From Sphaerisporangium album (GTDB lineage Bacteria; Actinomycetota; Actinomycetes; Streptosporangiales; Streptosporangiaceae), in NCBI RefSeq assembly GCF_003323745.1, contig NZ_QOIL01000006.1:62001-126000 (forward strand): a DNA stretch of 64,000 bases. The letters run 5' to 3'. The translations under genes and the position numbers were made by a program. This document shows, piece after piece, positions 45,234 to 52,912 of the stretch. The notes beneath the pieces are model-generated. The model had not been told where the DNA came from. It ran no database searches and worked only from the letters and a program-made list of their open reading frames with translations. Each line of letters begins with the position of its first letter. The first letter of the stretch is position 1.

Positions 45234-46040
45234 ATGGCTGGAAATGGCGGCATAGCCCGACTGTTCTTCGGGAAAGAGTTACAGATTCACCGCGAAAGAC
45301 ATAACCTTACTCGCGCCTCCCTGGCGAAATCGCTGTATGTCAGCGAATCACTCATCAAGCAATGGGAGAAGGGGCGCAGAATTCCAACTCCCGATCATTT
45401 GTCCCGGCTTGAGGAGTTATTCAAGACTGACGGGATTCTCACCCGAATCCGAGAGGAGTTGGTAACGACCGCAATCCCTCTGGAGTGGTTCGGCCGGTGG
45501 CCCGAGATCGAAAATCGAGCCACCACGCTGTGGTCCGTCCACGCCCACGTTTTCCCTGGACTGCTCCAGACAGAAGAGTACGCGCGCGCGGTTCTGCACG
45601 CTGGAAACCATCTCGCCGATATCGATGAACTGGTAAGCGCGCGTATGGAGCGGCAACAGGTCCTCGCCAAGGAAGACCCTCCGATGATCGTAGCGCTTAT
45701 CATCGAAAGCGCCCTACGATACGGCATCGGCGGCCCCAAGGTTGCGCATGACCAGCTAGTACACATGGTCGAGCTGTCAGAACGCGACGATGTAATAATC
45801 CAAGTAATTCCGAACAGCGTGCCCGCGTGCGCCAGATTTACCGGCCCCTTCGTCATCGCGAACTTCGACGGTGGCGATGATGTCGCCTACGTGGATAACG
45901 CGATTGCAGGCGAGGTCATCGAAGACGCAGAGAGCCTCGTGCGATTGCGCCGGATTTTCGATACCTTGCGAGCCGCCGCCCTATCTCAAAATGAGTCGAT
46001 CGAACTAGTGCAGAAAGTGGCAAGAGAATGGATCTCGTGA
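45234..46040 (+). CDS. XRE-family regulator with DUF5753 (WhiJ-like)
   Basis: This 268-residue protein has an N-terminal helix-turn-helix (about 14-70, with TRASLAKSLYVSESLIKQWE). A DUF5753 domain follows (FPGLLQTEEYARAVL and later ALIIESALRYGIGG). The ATG at 45234 has GGAG seven bases upstream. Codon use is A/T-richer than in the flanking chromosome. In actinomycetes such regulators work with a small DUF397 partner, and here that gene overlaps its 3' end. It may control the divergent minus-strand genes of the element. Confidence 0.88.
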   Translation: MAGNGGIARLFFGKELQIHRERHNLTRASLAKSLYVSESLIKQWEKGRRIPTPDHLSRLEELFKTDGILTRIREELVTTAIPLEWFGRWPEIENRATTLWSVHAHVFPGLLQTEEYARAVLHAGNHLADIDELVSARMERQQVLAKEDPPMIVALIIESALRYGIGGPKVAHDQLVHMVELSERDDVIIQVIPNSVPACARFTGPFVIANFDGGDDVAYVDNAIAGEVIEDAESLVRLRRIFDTLRAAALSQNESIELVQKVAREWIS

Positions 46041-46204
46041 CGTGGCGCAAGAGTTCATACAGCTCCGCAAACGGCGGTGAATGCATTGAGGTGGCGAAGG
46101 TTCCCAATGGGATAGCTGTTCGCGACAGCAAAGACCCGGCGCGAGGCCACCTGATGGTGTCGGCGGAAGCGTTCAACGCGTTCCTCGCCGCTGTGAGGGC
46201 TTAG
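46028..46204 (+). CDS. DUF397 small protein
   Basis: This 58-residue protein begins DLVTWRKSSYSSANGGECIEVA and ends FNAFLAAVRA, the standard DUF397 pattern (WRKSSYS, CVEVA-like, RDSKDP). The ATG lies inside the end of the XRE gene (13-base overlap), so the two are coupled. DUF397 proteins act as partners or antagonists of the DUF5753 regulators. The gene is a cognate pair with 45234-46040. Confidence 0.88.
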   Translation: MDLVTWRKSSYSSANGGECIEVAKVPNGIAVRDSKDPARGHLMVSAEAFNAFLAAVRA

Positions 46205-46508
46205 ATGGGCTAAGAGTTCTGCGGACGGCGAATGTTCACGTACGAGCTTTCGCCTCCGGCGGGGGAGTCCGGCTCCGGGAGCCGGACAGCGTTGCCGAAA
46301 GACCGTAGCCGGTTGCTGTGGAAGCCTGGCCGTCCCGCCTGCCGTCACCCCGGGCAGAGCCAAGCAGACCGGGGGCTAGGGCACAAGATCGTTCGTCCAG
46401 TAGGGCGCTGCATCTTGCGCCCTAGCCCCCGGCCCGCTTCCCCTTCGGGACGGGATGACGGCATACGGGACGACCAGGCAGGGGGTACCTGCTCTCTGAG
46501 CCGCAGAG
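46205..46508. other. Noncoding right arm of the element
   Basis: Between the DUF397 stop codon and the right ITR there is no gene. The stretch holds one TTGCCGAAAGA repeat (46292) and a large inverted repeat (46369-46432), both listed or discussed separately. Confidence 0.5.
46369..46432. repeat. Long inverted repeat near right end of the element
   Basis: Two 21-base arms (46369-46389 and 46412-46432) pair with one mismatch around a 22-base loop. The arms contain GGGGGCTAGGGC and its complement. It could terminate the XRE/DUF397 transcript or be a recombination site. Confidence 0.7.
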
Positions 46509-46527
46509 AAAGAAGTGTCACAATCCG
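46509..46527 (-). repeat. Right terminal inverted repeat of the element
   Basis: On the minus strand this reads CGGATTGTGACACTTCTTT, identical over 19 bases to the left repeat at 40512-40530. Nine bases separate it from the AAG that resumes the host gene. Confidence 0.92.
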
Positions 46528-46536
46528 GTATTGGGG

Positions 46537-47370
46537 AAGACCACCACGATCCGGATGCTCTCCACCCTGATCGCCCCCACCGAGGGCACGGCCGAGGTCG
46601 CCGGGCACGACCTCGTCAGGGAACCCCGGCGCATCAGGGAGCGCATCGGCTACGTCAGCCAGGCGGGCGGCGTGGACGAGTACAACAGCGCCCGCGCCAA
46701 TCTCACGCTCGCGGCCCGCGTCAACGGCATCCCCAGGGCCGAGACCGCGAGCCGCGTGGACGAGATGCTCGCCGCCTTCGAGCTGGGCGACTTCGCCGAC
46801 CGCCCGGCGCGCACCCTGTCCGGCGGGCAGAAGCGCAGGGTCGCCATCGCGCTCGGGCTCGTCCACCGGCCGCCGCTGCTGTTCCTGGACGAGCCGACCA
46901 CCGGGCTCGACCCCCAGAACCGCGCCAACCTGTGGGACCGGATCCGCCTGCTGCGCGCGTCCGGCACCAGCGTGCTGCTGTCCACCCACTACCTGGACGA
47001 GGCCGACGCCCTGTGCGACCGGCTGGCGATCGTCGACCACGGGGTCGTCGTCGCGGAGGGCACCCCGGCCGAGCTGAAGCGCCAGGTCGCCTCGGATGTC
47101 GTGACCCTGCGCCTGGCCGCGGCGGACGACGCGGCGTCGCCGGTGGAGGAGGCGGCCGCGCTGCTGGAGGCCCAGCCGTACACGCGCGAGGTACGCGCCG
47201 ACGGCGAGCTGCTGCGCGTCTACCTGGACGACGGCGAGCACGCGCTGCCGAGCCTGCTGCGCGTGCTGGAGGACCGTTCGCTGGTCATCCGCTCGATCGC
47301 GCTCGACCGCGCCACCCTGGACGACGTCTTCCTCCACAAGACCGGCCGCTCCCTGCGCGACGCGGCCTGA
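46537..47370 (+). pseudogene. DrrA-like ABC exporter ATPase, C-terminal fragment
   Basis: This carries the remaining 276 codons of the interrupted ATPase, beginning TTTIRMLSTLIAPTEG. The signature LSGGQKRRVAIALG, Walker B LLFLDEPTTGLDP and switch His STHYLDEAD are intact, as is the DrrA-type C-terminus (TLDDVFLHKTGRSL). A TTG at 46531 could start translation, but the product would lack most of Walker A and should not hydrolyse ATP. Confidence 0.9.
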
Positions 47371-47511
47371 CACCACCGGCGCGCGGCCCTCGCCCGTCCG
47401 TGCCCGTGTTTCCCGACGGCTTTCCCGACGGCGACGCCGTAGCCGCCGAGCCCACCGGCGCGCGGCCACCGGTCCGCGACGCCGTCCATCCCCCGTTCTC
47501 CGGAGACCTCC

Positions 47512-48261
47512 GTGCTGAAACACACCGCGCTCTTCCTCGGCTACGAGCTCAGGAACACCGCGCGCAACCCGGTCTGGCCGTTGTTCGGCATCCTCCAGCC
47601 GGTCCTCTACATGCTGATGTTCGCCCCGCTGCTCGCCAACACCACCCCCGGCGTCCCCCTGTCGGAGACGCTGCGGCAGTTCACCCCCGGCGTGATGGTG
47701 ATGATCGCGCTGTTCGGCTCGATGTTCGTCGGGTTCGGCCTGATCCGCGAGATCCGCGACGGCGTGCTGGAACGGCTCGCCGTGAGCCCGGCCAGCCGCC
47801 CGGCGATCGTGCTCGGACGCATCCTGCGCGACGTGATCGTGCTCGTCCTGCAGGCGCTGCTGATCGCGGCGATCGGCCTGCTGATGGGCATGCGGCCGAG
47901 CGCGCCCGGCCTGATCCTCATGATCGTGCTCATGGCGCTGACCGGTGTCTTCGCCTCCGGCGTCTCGTACGCGCTCGCGCTCGCGTTGCGCGACGAGAAC
48001 GGGCTGTCGCAGATCCTGCAGTTCTTCGCGCTGCCGCTCATCCTGCTCACCGGCATCCTGCTGCCCATGTCCCTGGCGCCCGCCTGGATGCAGGCCGTCG
48101 CCAGGGCCAACCCGCTCTACTACGCCGTGGAGGCGGGCCGGGCCCTGTTCACCGGCCGGCTGTCGGACGGCTCGATCGTGGTGGCGTTCGCCGTCATGCT
48201 CGTGCTGGCCCTCCTGGCGCTGCGCTGGTCGGTGGCCTCCATGCGCCGGCTCGCCGGCTGA
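47512..48261 (+). CDS. DrrB-like ABC-2 exporter permease
   Basis: This 249-residue ABC-2 permease has six membrane segments. The family pattern includes NPVWPLFGILQPVLYMLMFAPLL and FFALPLILLTGILLPMSLAPAWMQAVARANPLYY (key residues LLTG, P, NPL). It starts at a GTG with GGAG eight bases upstream, 141 bases after the ATPase gene. With the ATPase interrupted, the exporter is probably inactive unless the element leaves or another ATPase substitutes. Transcription may still reach it from inside the element. Confidence 0.9.
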   Translation: MLKHTALFLGYELRNTARNPVWPLFGILQPVLYMLMFAPLLANTTPGVPLSETLRQFTPGVMVMIALFGSMFVGFGLIREIRDGVLERLAVSPASRPAIVLGRILRDVIVLVLQALLIAAIGLLMGMRPSAPGLILMIVLMALTGVFASGVSYALALALRDENGLSQILQFFALPLILLTGILLPMSLAPAWMQAVARANPLYYAVEAGRALFTGRLSDGSIVVAFAVMLVLALLALRWSVASMRRLAG

Positions 48262-48315
48262 CCACGGCGTGACCTGGGCCGCCGGGCGCGCGCGGGCACG
48301 CACGGCCGGGTCGGG

Positions 48316-49206
48316 TCAGGGCCCGAGGAACACGCCCGTCTCGTCGGCCATCCGGTCGTGCTCGTCCAGCCGGGCCTGGGTGCGCAGCGGCGCCGCCTCG
48401 GCCATCGCCTCCAGCAGGAGCATCGCGACGGCCAGCGGCGCCGCGTGCGAGTCGCACACCGCCCGCCTGCGCACCGGTGCGGGCAGCACCACGTCCGCGG
48501 GGAAGGGCACGTCCACGCGGTCGGCGATCACCGCCGTGCGGAAGCCGAGCTTGGCGGCGTACTGCAACGCGTGCACGACCTCGGCGGGATAGCGGGGCAG
48601 GACGACGGCCAGCAGCCACTCCGACCCGGCGCGGCGCGCGGCGTGCAGGCCGTCGGTCAGCTCGGAGCCGCCGTGCACCAGCGGCCGTACGTCCGGGTGG
48701 ATACGCCGGGCGTAGTACGCGAACGTCCCGACGAGCCCCGAGGACACGCGCAGGCCGAGCACCGGCAGCGGCTCGCACGCCGCCAGGGCCTTGCCCAGTT
48801 CCTCGATGCGGTACGACAGGCCGTCGACCGTGACGCCCGCGACCCCCTGGCTCGCGGTCAGCCGGTCGCGCACGGCCGTCAGGTCGCGGATCTCGTTGTC
48901 GATCACCTCGCGCAGGAAACGGGCGCCGCCGGCGTCCGTTTGGCGGGGGACGTGGCCGTTCTCGGGCGGCCCGTCGCCGGCCACCACGAGAGGACGTAGC
49001 GCGTGGCGGAACTCGGGGTAGCCGGCGAAGCCCAGCGCCATCGCGAAACGGGTCACCGACGGCTGGCTCACCCCCGCCCTCTCGGCCAGCTCGACGCTCG
49101 ACAGGAAGACCGCGTCGGGCAGATGCTCGCTCAGATAATGCGCTATGCGCCGTTGAACCGGGGAAAGCCGCCTCCCCCGCACCAGCCGTTCGAGCCCCTC
49201 CGCCAC
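48316..49206 (-). CDS. RpiR/MurR family transcriptional regulator
   Basis: This regulator of about 296 residues has the N-terminal RpiR helix-turn-helix (LSSVELAERAGVSQPSVTRFAMALGF) and a C-terminal SIS domain. The SIS domain normally binds a phosphosugar (LPVLGLRVSSGLVGTFAYYARR). I prefer the GTG at 49206, which has GGAGG five bases upstream. The frame continues to an ATG at 49308 that also has a possible ribosome site. The target is unknown. An inverted repeat lies upstream at 49401. Confidence 0.82.
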   Translation of the reverse strand: MAEGLERLVRGRRLSPVQRRIAHYLSEHLPDAVFLSSVELAERAGVSQPSVTRFAMALGFAGYPEFRHALRPLVVAGDGPPENGHVPRQTDAGGARFLREVIDNEIRDLTAVRDRLTASQGVAGVTVDGLSYRIEELGKALAACEPLPVLGLRVSSGLVGTFAYYARRIHPDVRPLVHGGSELTDGLHAARRAGSEWLLAVVLPRYPAEVVHALQYAAKLGFRTAVIADRVDVPFPADVVLPAPVRRRAVCDSHAAPLAVAMLLLEAMAEAAPLRTQARLDEHDRMADETGVFLGP

Positions 49207-49400
49207 GTCCACCTCCAGCCCCCGGGGCGAGAACCCCGTGAATAGACCCCCGTGCCCGGCTCCGCGCTCCGCACGCGCATCCGCGAGCGACAACGCACCG
49301 GAGCGCATTCCTCATCCCCTGCTGATGGCGCGTCCTCCGGCCGCGCGGCACGAGGGGGCTCCCCGTTCTCTCCCTGTGATCCCCCGATCACCAGGTGCCC

Positions 49401-49416
49401 TGAATGGGTGCATTCA
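49401..49416. promoter_or_regulatory. Inverted repeat upstream of the RpiR gene
   Basis: TGAATG-n4-CATTCA, flanked by CAGGT and ACCTG about ten bases out, lies in the 5' region of the regulator gene. It could be an autoregulatory operator. The gap 49309-49651 holds no gene that I can support. Confidence 0.4.
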
Positions 49417-49651
49417 TGCCGTGTACCTGAAGCGTACCGGGAGGGGGGCGGGGGTGCCGTTGAACTCGCATGGGCGGTGCGATCATGAGGCATTAAGCCC
49501 GAAATATGCGGATATTCAGCGATAGCAGCAAGGACGCAACCCGCCGGCCGGGGCGGGCTGGTGGGGCTGGGAGGGCGGGAGGGCTGGTGCCGAGCCCGTC
49601 GGCGCTGATCGTCCTCCCCGTCCGCGGCCTCGGCGGAGCCCTCTGACGACC

Positions 49652-50572
49652 TCAGCGGAAGATGTCCTGCGCCAGCAGGTGGAGCTGGTGCAGGCATTCG
49701 TCCACGTCGGTGGCCAGGGGCTGGACGCAGACGTGGTCGGCTCCCACCGCGAGGTGCTCGCGTATCCGTTCGGCGAGGGCCGCGGGCTCTCCCCAGGGGA
49801 CGATCGCGTCGACGAGCGCGTCGCTGCCGCCGTTCGCGAAGTCGTCGTCGTGAAAGCCGAGTTCGCGCAGGTTGTTGAGGTAGTTCGGCAGCTTCAGGTA
49901 GAAGGCCATGTAGTCCCGGGCGATCGCGCGGGCCCTGCCGGGGTCGGTTTCGAGGACGACGGCCTGCTCGGGAACGAGCAGGGGGTAGGGACCGAGGATC
50001 TCCCTCGCCCGGGCGGTGTGGTCCGGGGTGACGAAGTACGTGTGCGCGCCGTGGGCCCGCTCGCCGGCGAGCCGCAGCATCTTCTCGCGCAGCGCGGCGA
50101 CCACCCGGGCGGGCGGTTCGCGCAGCGGGGCCTCGTACGGGGCCATGTTCATGGCCTGCAGATACGTGCGCATCGTCTCCAGCGGCTTGCTGTAGTCGTG
50201 TCCGCGCTGGGTCACCAGGGGGCCGTGGCTCACGCCGAGGCCGAAGACGAAGCGGCCCGAGGACGCCTCGGCCAGGGCGTTGCTCCCGGCGACCGCGGCG
50301 GCGGCGTCCCGCGCCCAGATGTTGGCGATGCCGGTCGCGACCATGAGGCTGTCCGTGCCCGAGAGCAGGTTCGCGCAGTTCGTGAGCGCCTCCTTGCCGC
50401 CGGGGAGCTCACCGACCCACAGCGCTCCGTATCCGAGCTGCTCGATGGTGGCGGCGATCCGGCGGCCGGTCTCGGCGGAGTGGAAGCACGGCAGCGACAG
50501 CCACACCCCGACCTGGCCGAGCCGTGCCTTGACCGCCGGGAGGTCGATGTCCGGGAGGCGGTTCCTCTGCAT
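49652..50572 (-). CDS. LLM-class F420-dependent oxidoreductase
   Basis: This 306-residue luciferase-like TIM-barrel protein is of the group that uses coenzyme F420. Typical parts are IEQLGYGALWVGE, IWARDAAAAVAGSNALAEASSGRFVFGLGVSHGP (key residues RDA, RFVFGLGVS) and the C-terminal GADHVCVQPL. I chose the ATG at 50572 because AAGGGG lies six bases upstream. The frame above it is low in family content. The natural substrate is not predictable. It is separated from neighbours by gaps of more than 300 bases. Confidence 0.87.
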   Translation of the reverse strand: MQRNRLPDIDLPAVKARLGQVGVWLSLPCFHSAETGRRIAATIEQLGYGALWVGELPGGKEALTNCANLLSGTDSLMVATGIANIWARDAAAAVAGSNALAEASSGRFVFGLGVSHGPLVTQRGHDYSKPLETMRTYLQAMNMAPYEAPLREPPARVVAALREKMLRLAGERAHGAHTYFVTPDHTARAREILGPYPLLVPEQAVVLETDPGRARAIARDYMAFYLKLPNYLNNLRELGFHDDDFANGGSDALVDAIVPWGEPAALAERIREHLAVGADHVCVQPLATDVDECLHQLHLLAQDIFR

Positions 50573-50888
50573 GGTGAGCCCCTTCGGGAAGCCTGCGCCT
50601 CCCCCTGACATCCCCCGCCCTCGGCACGGTGGCTCACCCGACACGGCCGACATTCCCGATTCAACACCAAAGTTGTACGAACCACTCAGAGCCACGGGGG
50701 CGCCTGGATACGGCGGCACGCGTGCGAGCTGGTCGCGCGAGACTCCGTCCGCTCACGGCCTCGACATGGTCCGCCGACCGGCTACCGGCTGGACCGGCGC
50801 GGCGACTTCGGGCCCGCGCCGGGATCCGATGGGAAGATCCGCGACGCGAGGGCCCGCTCACGGTCTTCGGCCGCTGTCGGGATCGTCC
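50573..50888. other. Intergenic region between MerR gene and LLM gene
   Basis: These 316 bases hold the LLM promoter region. A small inverted repeat, CAAC-n6-GTTG inside a TTCAAC...GTTGTACGAA context near 50670, may be a regulator site. I see no gene. Confidence 0.4.
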
Positions 50889-51239
50889 CTACGGGCTCGT
50901 GTGGCGCCGCAGCTCGGCGTTGATGCGCAACGCCTCGGCGAGCTGGTCTTCCAAGATGATGATGCGGCAGGCGGCTTCCAGGGGCGTGCCCTGGTCGACC
51001 AGTTCTCTGGCCCTGGCCGCGAGGCGGAGCTGGTAGCGGGAATAGCGGCGGTGACCGCCGCTGGAGCGTTGCGGCTCGATCAGTTTGGCGAGGCCGAGGC
51101 TGCGCAGGAACGCGGGTGTGACCCCGAGCATCTCCGCCGCGCGGCCCATGCTGTAGGCGGGGTAATCCTCATCGTCGAACTTGTCGTCAGGACTGCTTTC
51201 GGACGTGGAGCCGATCGCAGCCAGCTGCGTTTGATCCAT
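50889..51239 (-). CDS. MerR-family DNA-binding protein
   Basis: This 116-residue protein has a MerR-type winged helix (YSMGRAAEMLGVTPAFLRSLG, then RSSGGHRRYSRYQL) and a C-terminal helix (QLAEALRINAELRR) for dimerisation. It lacks cysteine-based metal-sensing residues. The acidic N-terminal stretch SSPDDKFDDEDYPA is notable. The ATG at 51239 has GGAAGG upstream. A very strong hairpin lies 24 bases before the start codon. Confidence 0.85.
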   Translation of the reverse strand: MDQTQLAAIGSTSESSPDDKFDDEDYPAYSMGRAAEMLGVTPAFLRSLGLAKLIEPQRSSGGHRRYSRYQLRLAARARELVDQGTPLEAACRIIILEDQLAEALRINAELRRHTSP

Positions 51240-51262
51240 AAAACCTTCCGGGACGCCAACAG

Positions 51263-51291
51263 GGGCCCCGGTGCCGTTTGCACCGGGGCCC
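51263..51291 (-). terminator. Strong hairpin in the MerR leader
   Basis: A perfect 12-bp stem (GGGCCCCGGTGC / GCACCGGGGCCC) with loop CGTTT lies immediately upstream of the MerR ribosome site. It could end a transcript arriving from 51680, or act as an attenuator in the MerR 5' leader. Confidence 0.65.
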
Positions 51292-51401
51292 AAAGAGGTT
51301 CAACACCATCTATCGGCCATTCGGCCGATTCCGTTTCTGCGCATCGGGCCTTAGAAAGCCGGGATGCGGGGATCGCGTAAGCGTGACCGTAAACCACCTT
51401 C

Positions 51402-51680
51402 CTATCCGAGGAATCGCGGTACCCGAGCGGCATGCCTCGACCGGCAACGGGCGATCCTGATGGCGTTCAACGCCCCTTTCTTCTCTTCCTTGTGAACGTC
51501 GAACTCATGCTTACTTCGTAACGGCCTGTCCGGCCGCTTGACAGCGCGTCCACGGCCAGAGCCCCTTACCACCACATCGGCCCCGGCACGTCCGACCTTC
51601 TGCCGTTCACTGCGGTCATTCAGTTCATCCGGGCAGTTCGTCGTGATGCGGAAAACCTGTGCTCTGCCCGTCTGCGTCAT
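51402..51680 (-). CDS. Possible small protein, doubtful
   Basis: This open frame of 92 codons begins TQTGRAQVFRITTNCPDELND and is rich in Arg, Lys and Asp (HEFDVHKEEKKGALNAIRIA). Only a weak CAAGG site precedes the ATG. Codon third positions are less G/C-biased than in the neighbours. It could be a gene whose transcript ends at the 51263 hairpin, or noncoding DNA. Confidence 0.25.
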   Translation of the reverse strand: MTQTGRAQVFRITTNCPDELNDRSERQKVGRAGADVVVRGSGRGRAVKRPDRPLRSKHEFDVHKEEKKGALNAIRIARCRSRHAARVPRFLG

Positions 51681-51919
51681 CCTTGCGATGTCAGAAACTG
51701 TAGCGCCCAGACACTCGAATGTCTACTGCGGCCACTACAGATTTTCAATCCCGGGGACGGCAGGGTTGTGGCGCCGGAAGGACCGCAGGTCAGCGGCGGC
51801 TTGGCACTTGTCACACATCCAGGACAAACGCACCCCGAGGCGAGCGGGAGCCGACGGGGACTCATGGGCGTCCGGCCGGACGTCCATGGGATCCCCGCCT
51901 CGAGCCGTAGGATCCCCGC

Positions 51920-52585
51920 ATGGAGCGAACGTTGATCTGGATCCACGGGGGCGCGTGGATGCGGCGGCACGCGAGCGAGCGGTCCCGCGAGATCTTCTCC
52001 GCCCATGGGCTCCACGTGGTGACGGCCACGCACCGGCTGAGCGACGAGGCCACCTGGCCCGCGCAACTGGACGATGTCCGGGAGGCCGCGCGCGAGGCCC
52101 GCGCCGAGCGGCCGGACGCCCCGCTGCTGGTCGGCGGCAGGTCCTCGGGCGGCCACCTGGCACTCCAGCTCGGGCTGCACGGCGTCGACGCCGCCGACGA
52201 CGTGGCCGGCGTCATCGCTGTCAGCCCGCCGGTGGACCCGCTCGCCGCCGACTGGCCCGAGGCCCGCGCCTCCGGCAGCCCGTGGACGCGCCTGCTCGGC
52301 CACGTCCCCACCCCTCTGGACGACGCCACGGCCGACGCGACCCCCGCCAACCACATCGGCAACGGCGTGCCGGTGCTGCTGGTCCACGGCGCCGACGACG
52401 CGACCGTCCCCCCGACCCAGGCGCTGGACCTGGCCAACGCCCTCCTGGCCTCCGGCCACCCCGTCACGACGTACCTCACGAGCGGCGACCACGACCTCGA
52501 CCTGGAGCGGGACGACGTCCGTCAGGTGATCGCCGCGTTCCTCGCCGGCCCGGCCCTCTGCCGGGCCCAAACCCCTGAGCCCTGA
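51920..52585 (+). CDS. Alpha/beta hydrolase, esterase/lipase type
   Basis: This 221-residue hydrolase resembles hormone-sensitive-lipase family esterases. The oxyanion motif is IWIHGGAW (6-13). The nucleophile Ser is in GGRSSGGH (about 72-79), with the Asp in HGADDATV and the His in SGDHDLDL. No signal peptide is present, so it is cytoplasmic. The ATG has AGGA seven bases upstream. It is a single gene with no clear operon partner. The substrate is unknown. Confidence 0.85.
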   Translation: MERTLIWIHGGAWMRRHASERSREIFSAHGLHVVTATHRLSDEATWPAQLDDVREAAREARAERPDAPLLVGGRSSGGHLALQLGLHGVDAADDVAGVIAVSPPVDPLAADWPEARASGSPWTRLLGHVPTPLDDATADATPANHIGNGVPVLLVHGADDATVPPTQALDLANALLASGHPVTTYLTSGDHDLDLERDDVRQVIAAFLAGPALCRAQTPEP

Positions 52586-52630
52586 GCCCGGACGATCGGC
52601 TCAGGGCGCCCGCCCGGGTGAGGGCGGACG

Positions 52631-52822
52631 TCAGGAGCGGGCGTACTTCGCGCGGATCTCGCGGGCGGTCTGCTTGATCTGGTCCTCGGTCTGCAGGAGC
52701 CGGGCCTCGGCCTCTTCGGTGCGTCCCTCCGCGGCCAGCGTGCGGTTCCCGGTGCTCGCGCCGAGCCGCCGCTTGGCCCGTGCCCTCAGCTCACGCATCT
52801 TCCACTTGTCCAGCAGGCCCAT
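52631..52822 (-). CDS. CsbD-like small stress protein
   Basis: This 63-residue hydrophilic, mostly helical protein begins GLLDKWKMRELRARAKRRLG and ends QIKQTAREIRAKYARS. Size and the pattern of basic and acidic helix faces resemble CsbD-type stress proteins, but the match is loose. The ATG at 52822 has GGAGG about 10 bases upstream. It is convergent with the esterase gene. Confidence 0.6.
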   Translation of the reverse strand: MGLLDKWKMRELRARAKRRLGASTGNRTLAAEGRTEEAEARLLQTEDQIKQTAREIRAKYARS

Positions 52823-52912
52823 ACGAGTCTCGCCTCCCTGACTGCGGTGGTGTTCCGCCCGCCCACTCCCCTCAGATCGGCAGATGATGCGCGGACCTCC
52901 CATCGCCGCAGG

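Larger units (their letters stand above)
40504..46536. mobile_element. ITR-bounded ~6.0-kb insertion in the drrA-like gene
   Basis: The segment interrupts the ABC ATPase between the lysine and the first threonine of Walker A. AAG precedes the left end (40501-40503) and follows the right end (46537-46539), consistent with a 3-bp target duplication. Perfect 19-bp inverted repeats lie 8-9 bases inside the ends. Genes inside have more A/T-ending codons than their neighbours. Cargo: methyltransferase, radical SAM protein, unknown HTH protein and HATPase on the minus strand; XRE/DUF5753 regulator and DUF397 protein on the plus strand. I find no recognisable DDE, serine or tyrosine recombinase, so movement may need a helper in trans or the unknown protein. 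Confidence 0.85.
51240..51919. other. A+T-enriched region upstream of the MerR gene
   Basis: These 680 bases separate the divergent MerR and esterase genes. They contain the hairpin at 51263-51291, one weak open frame at 51402-51680 and otherwise no recognisable gene. Base composition is lower in G+C than in the flanking genes. Confidence 0.5.

Noticed and set aside
40504-46536. Element as an integrative conjugative element (AICE)
   Set aside because: There is no integrase, no replication or transfer gene and no tRNA target, while perfect inverted repeats indicate a transposon-like unit.
40504-46536. Insertion as an intein or group II intron in the P-loop
   Set aside because: The insert does not continue the host reading frame, has no reverse transcriptase or splicing motifs and carries genes on both strands.
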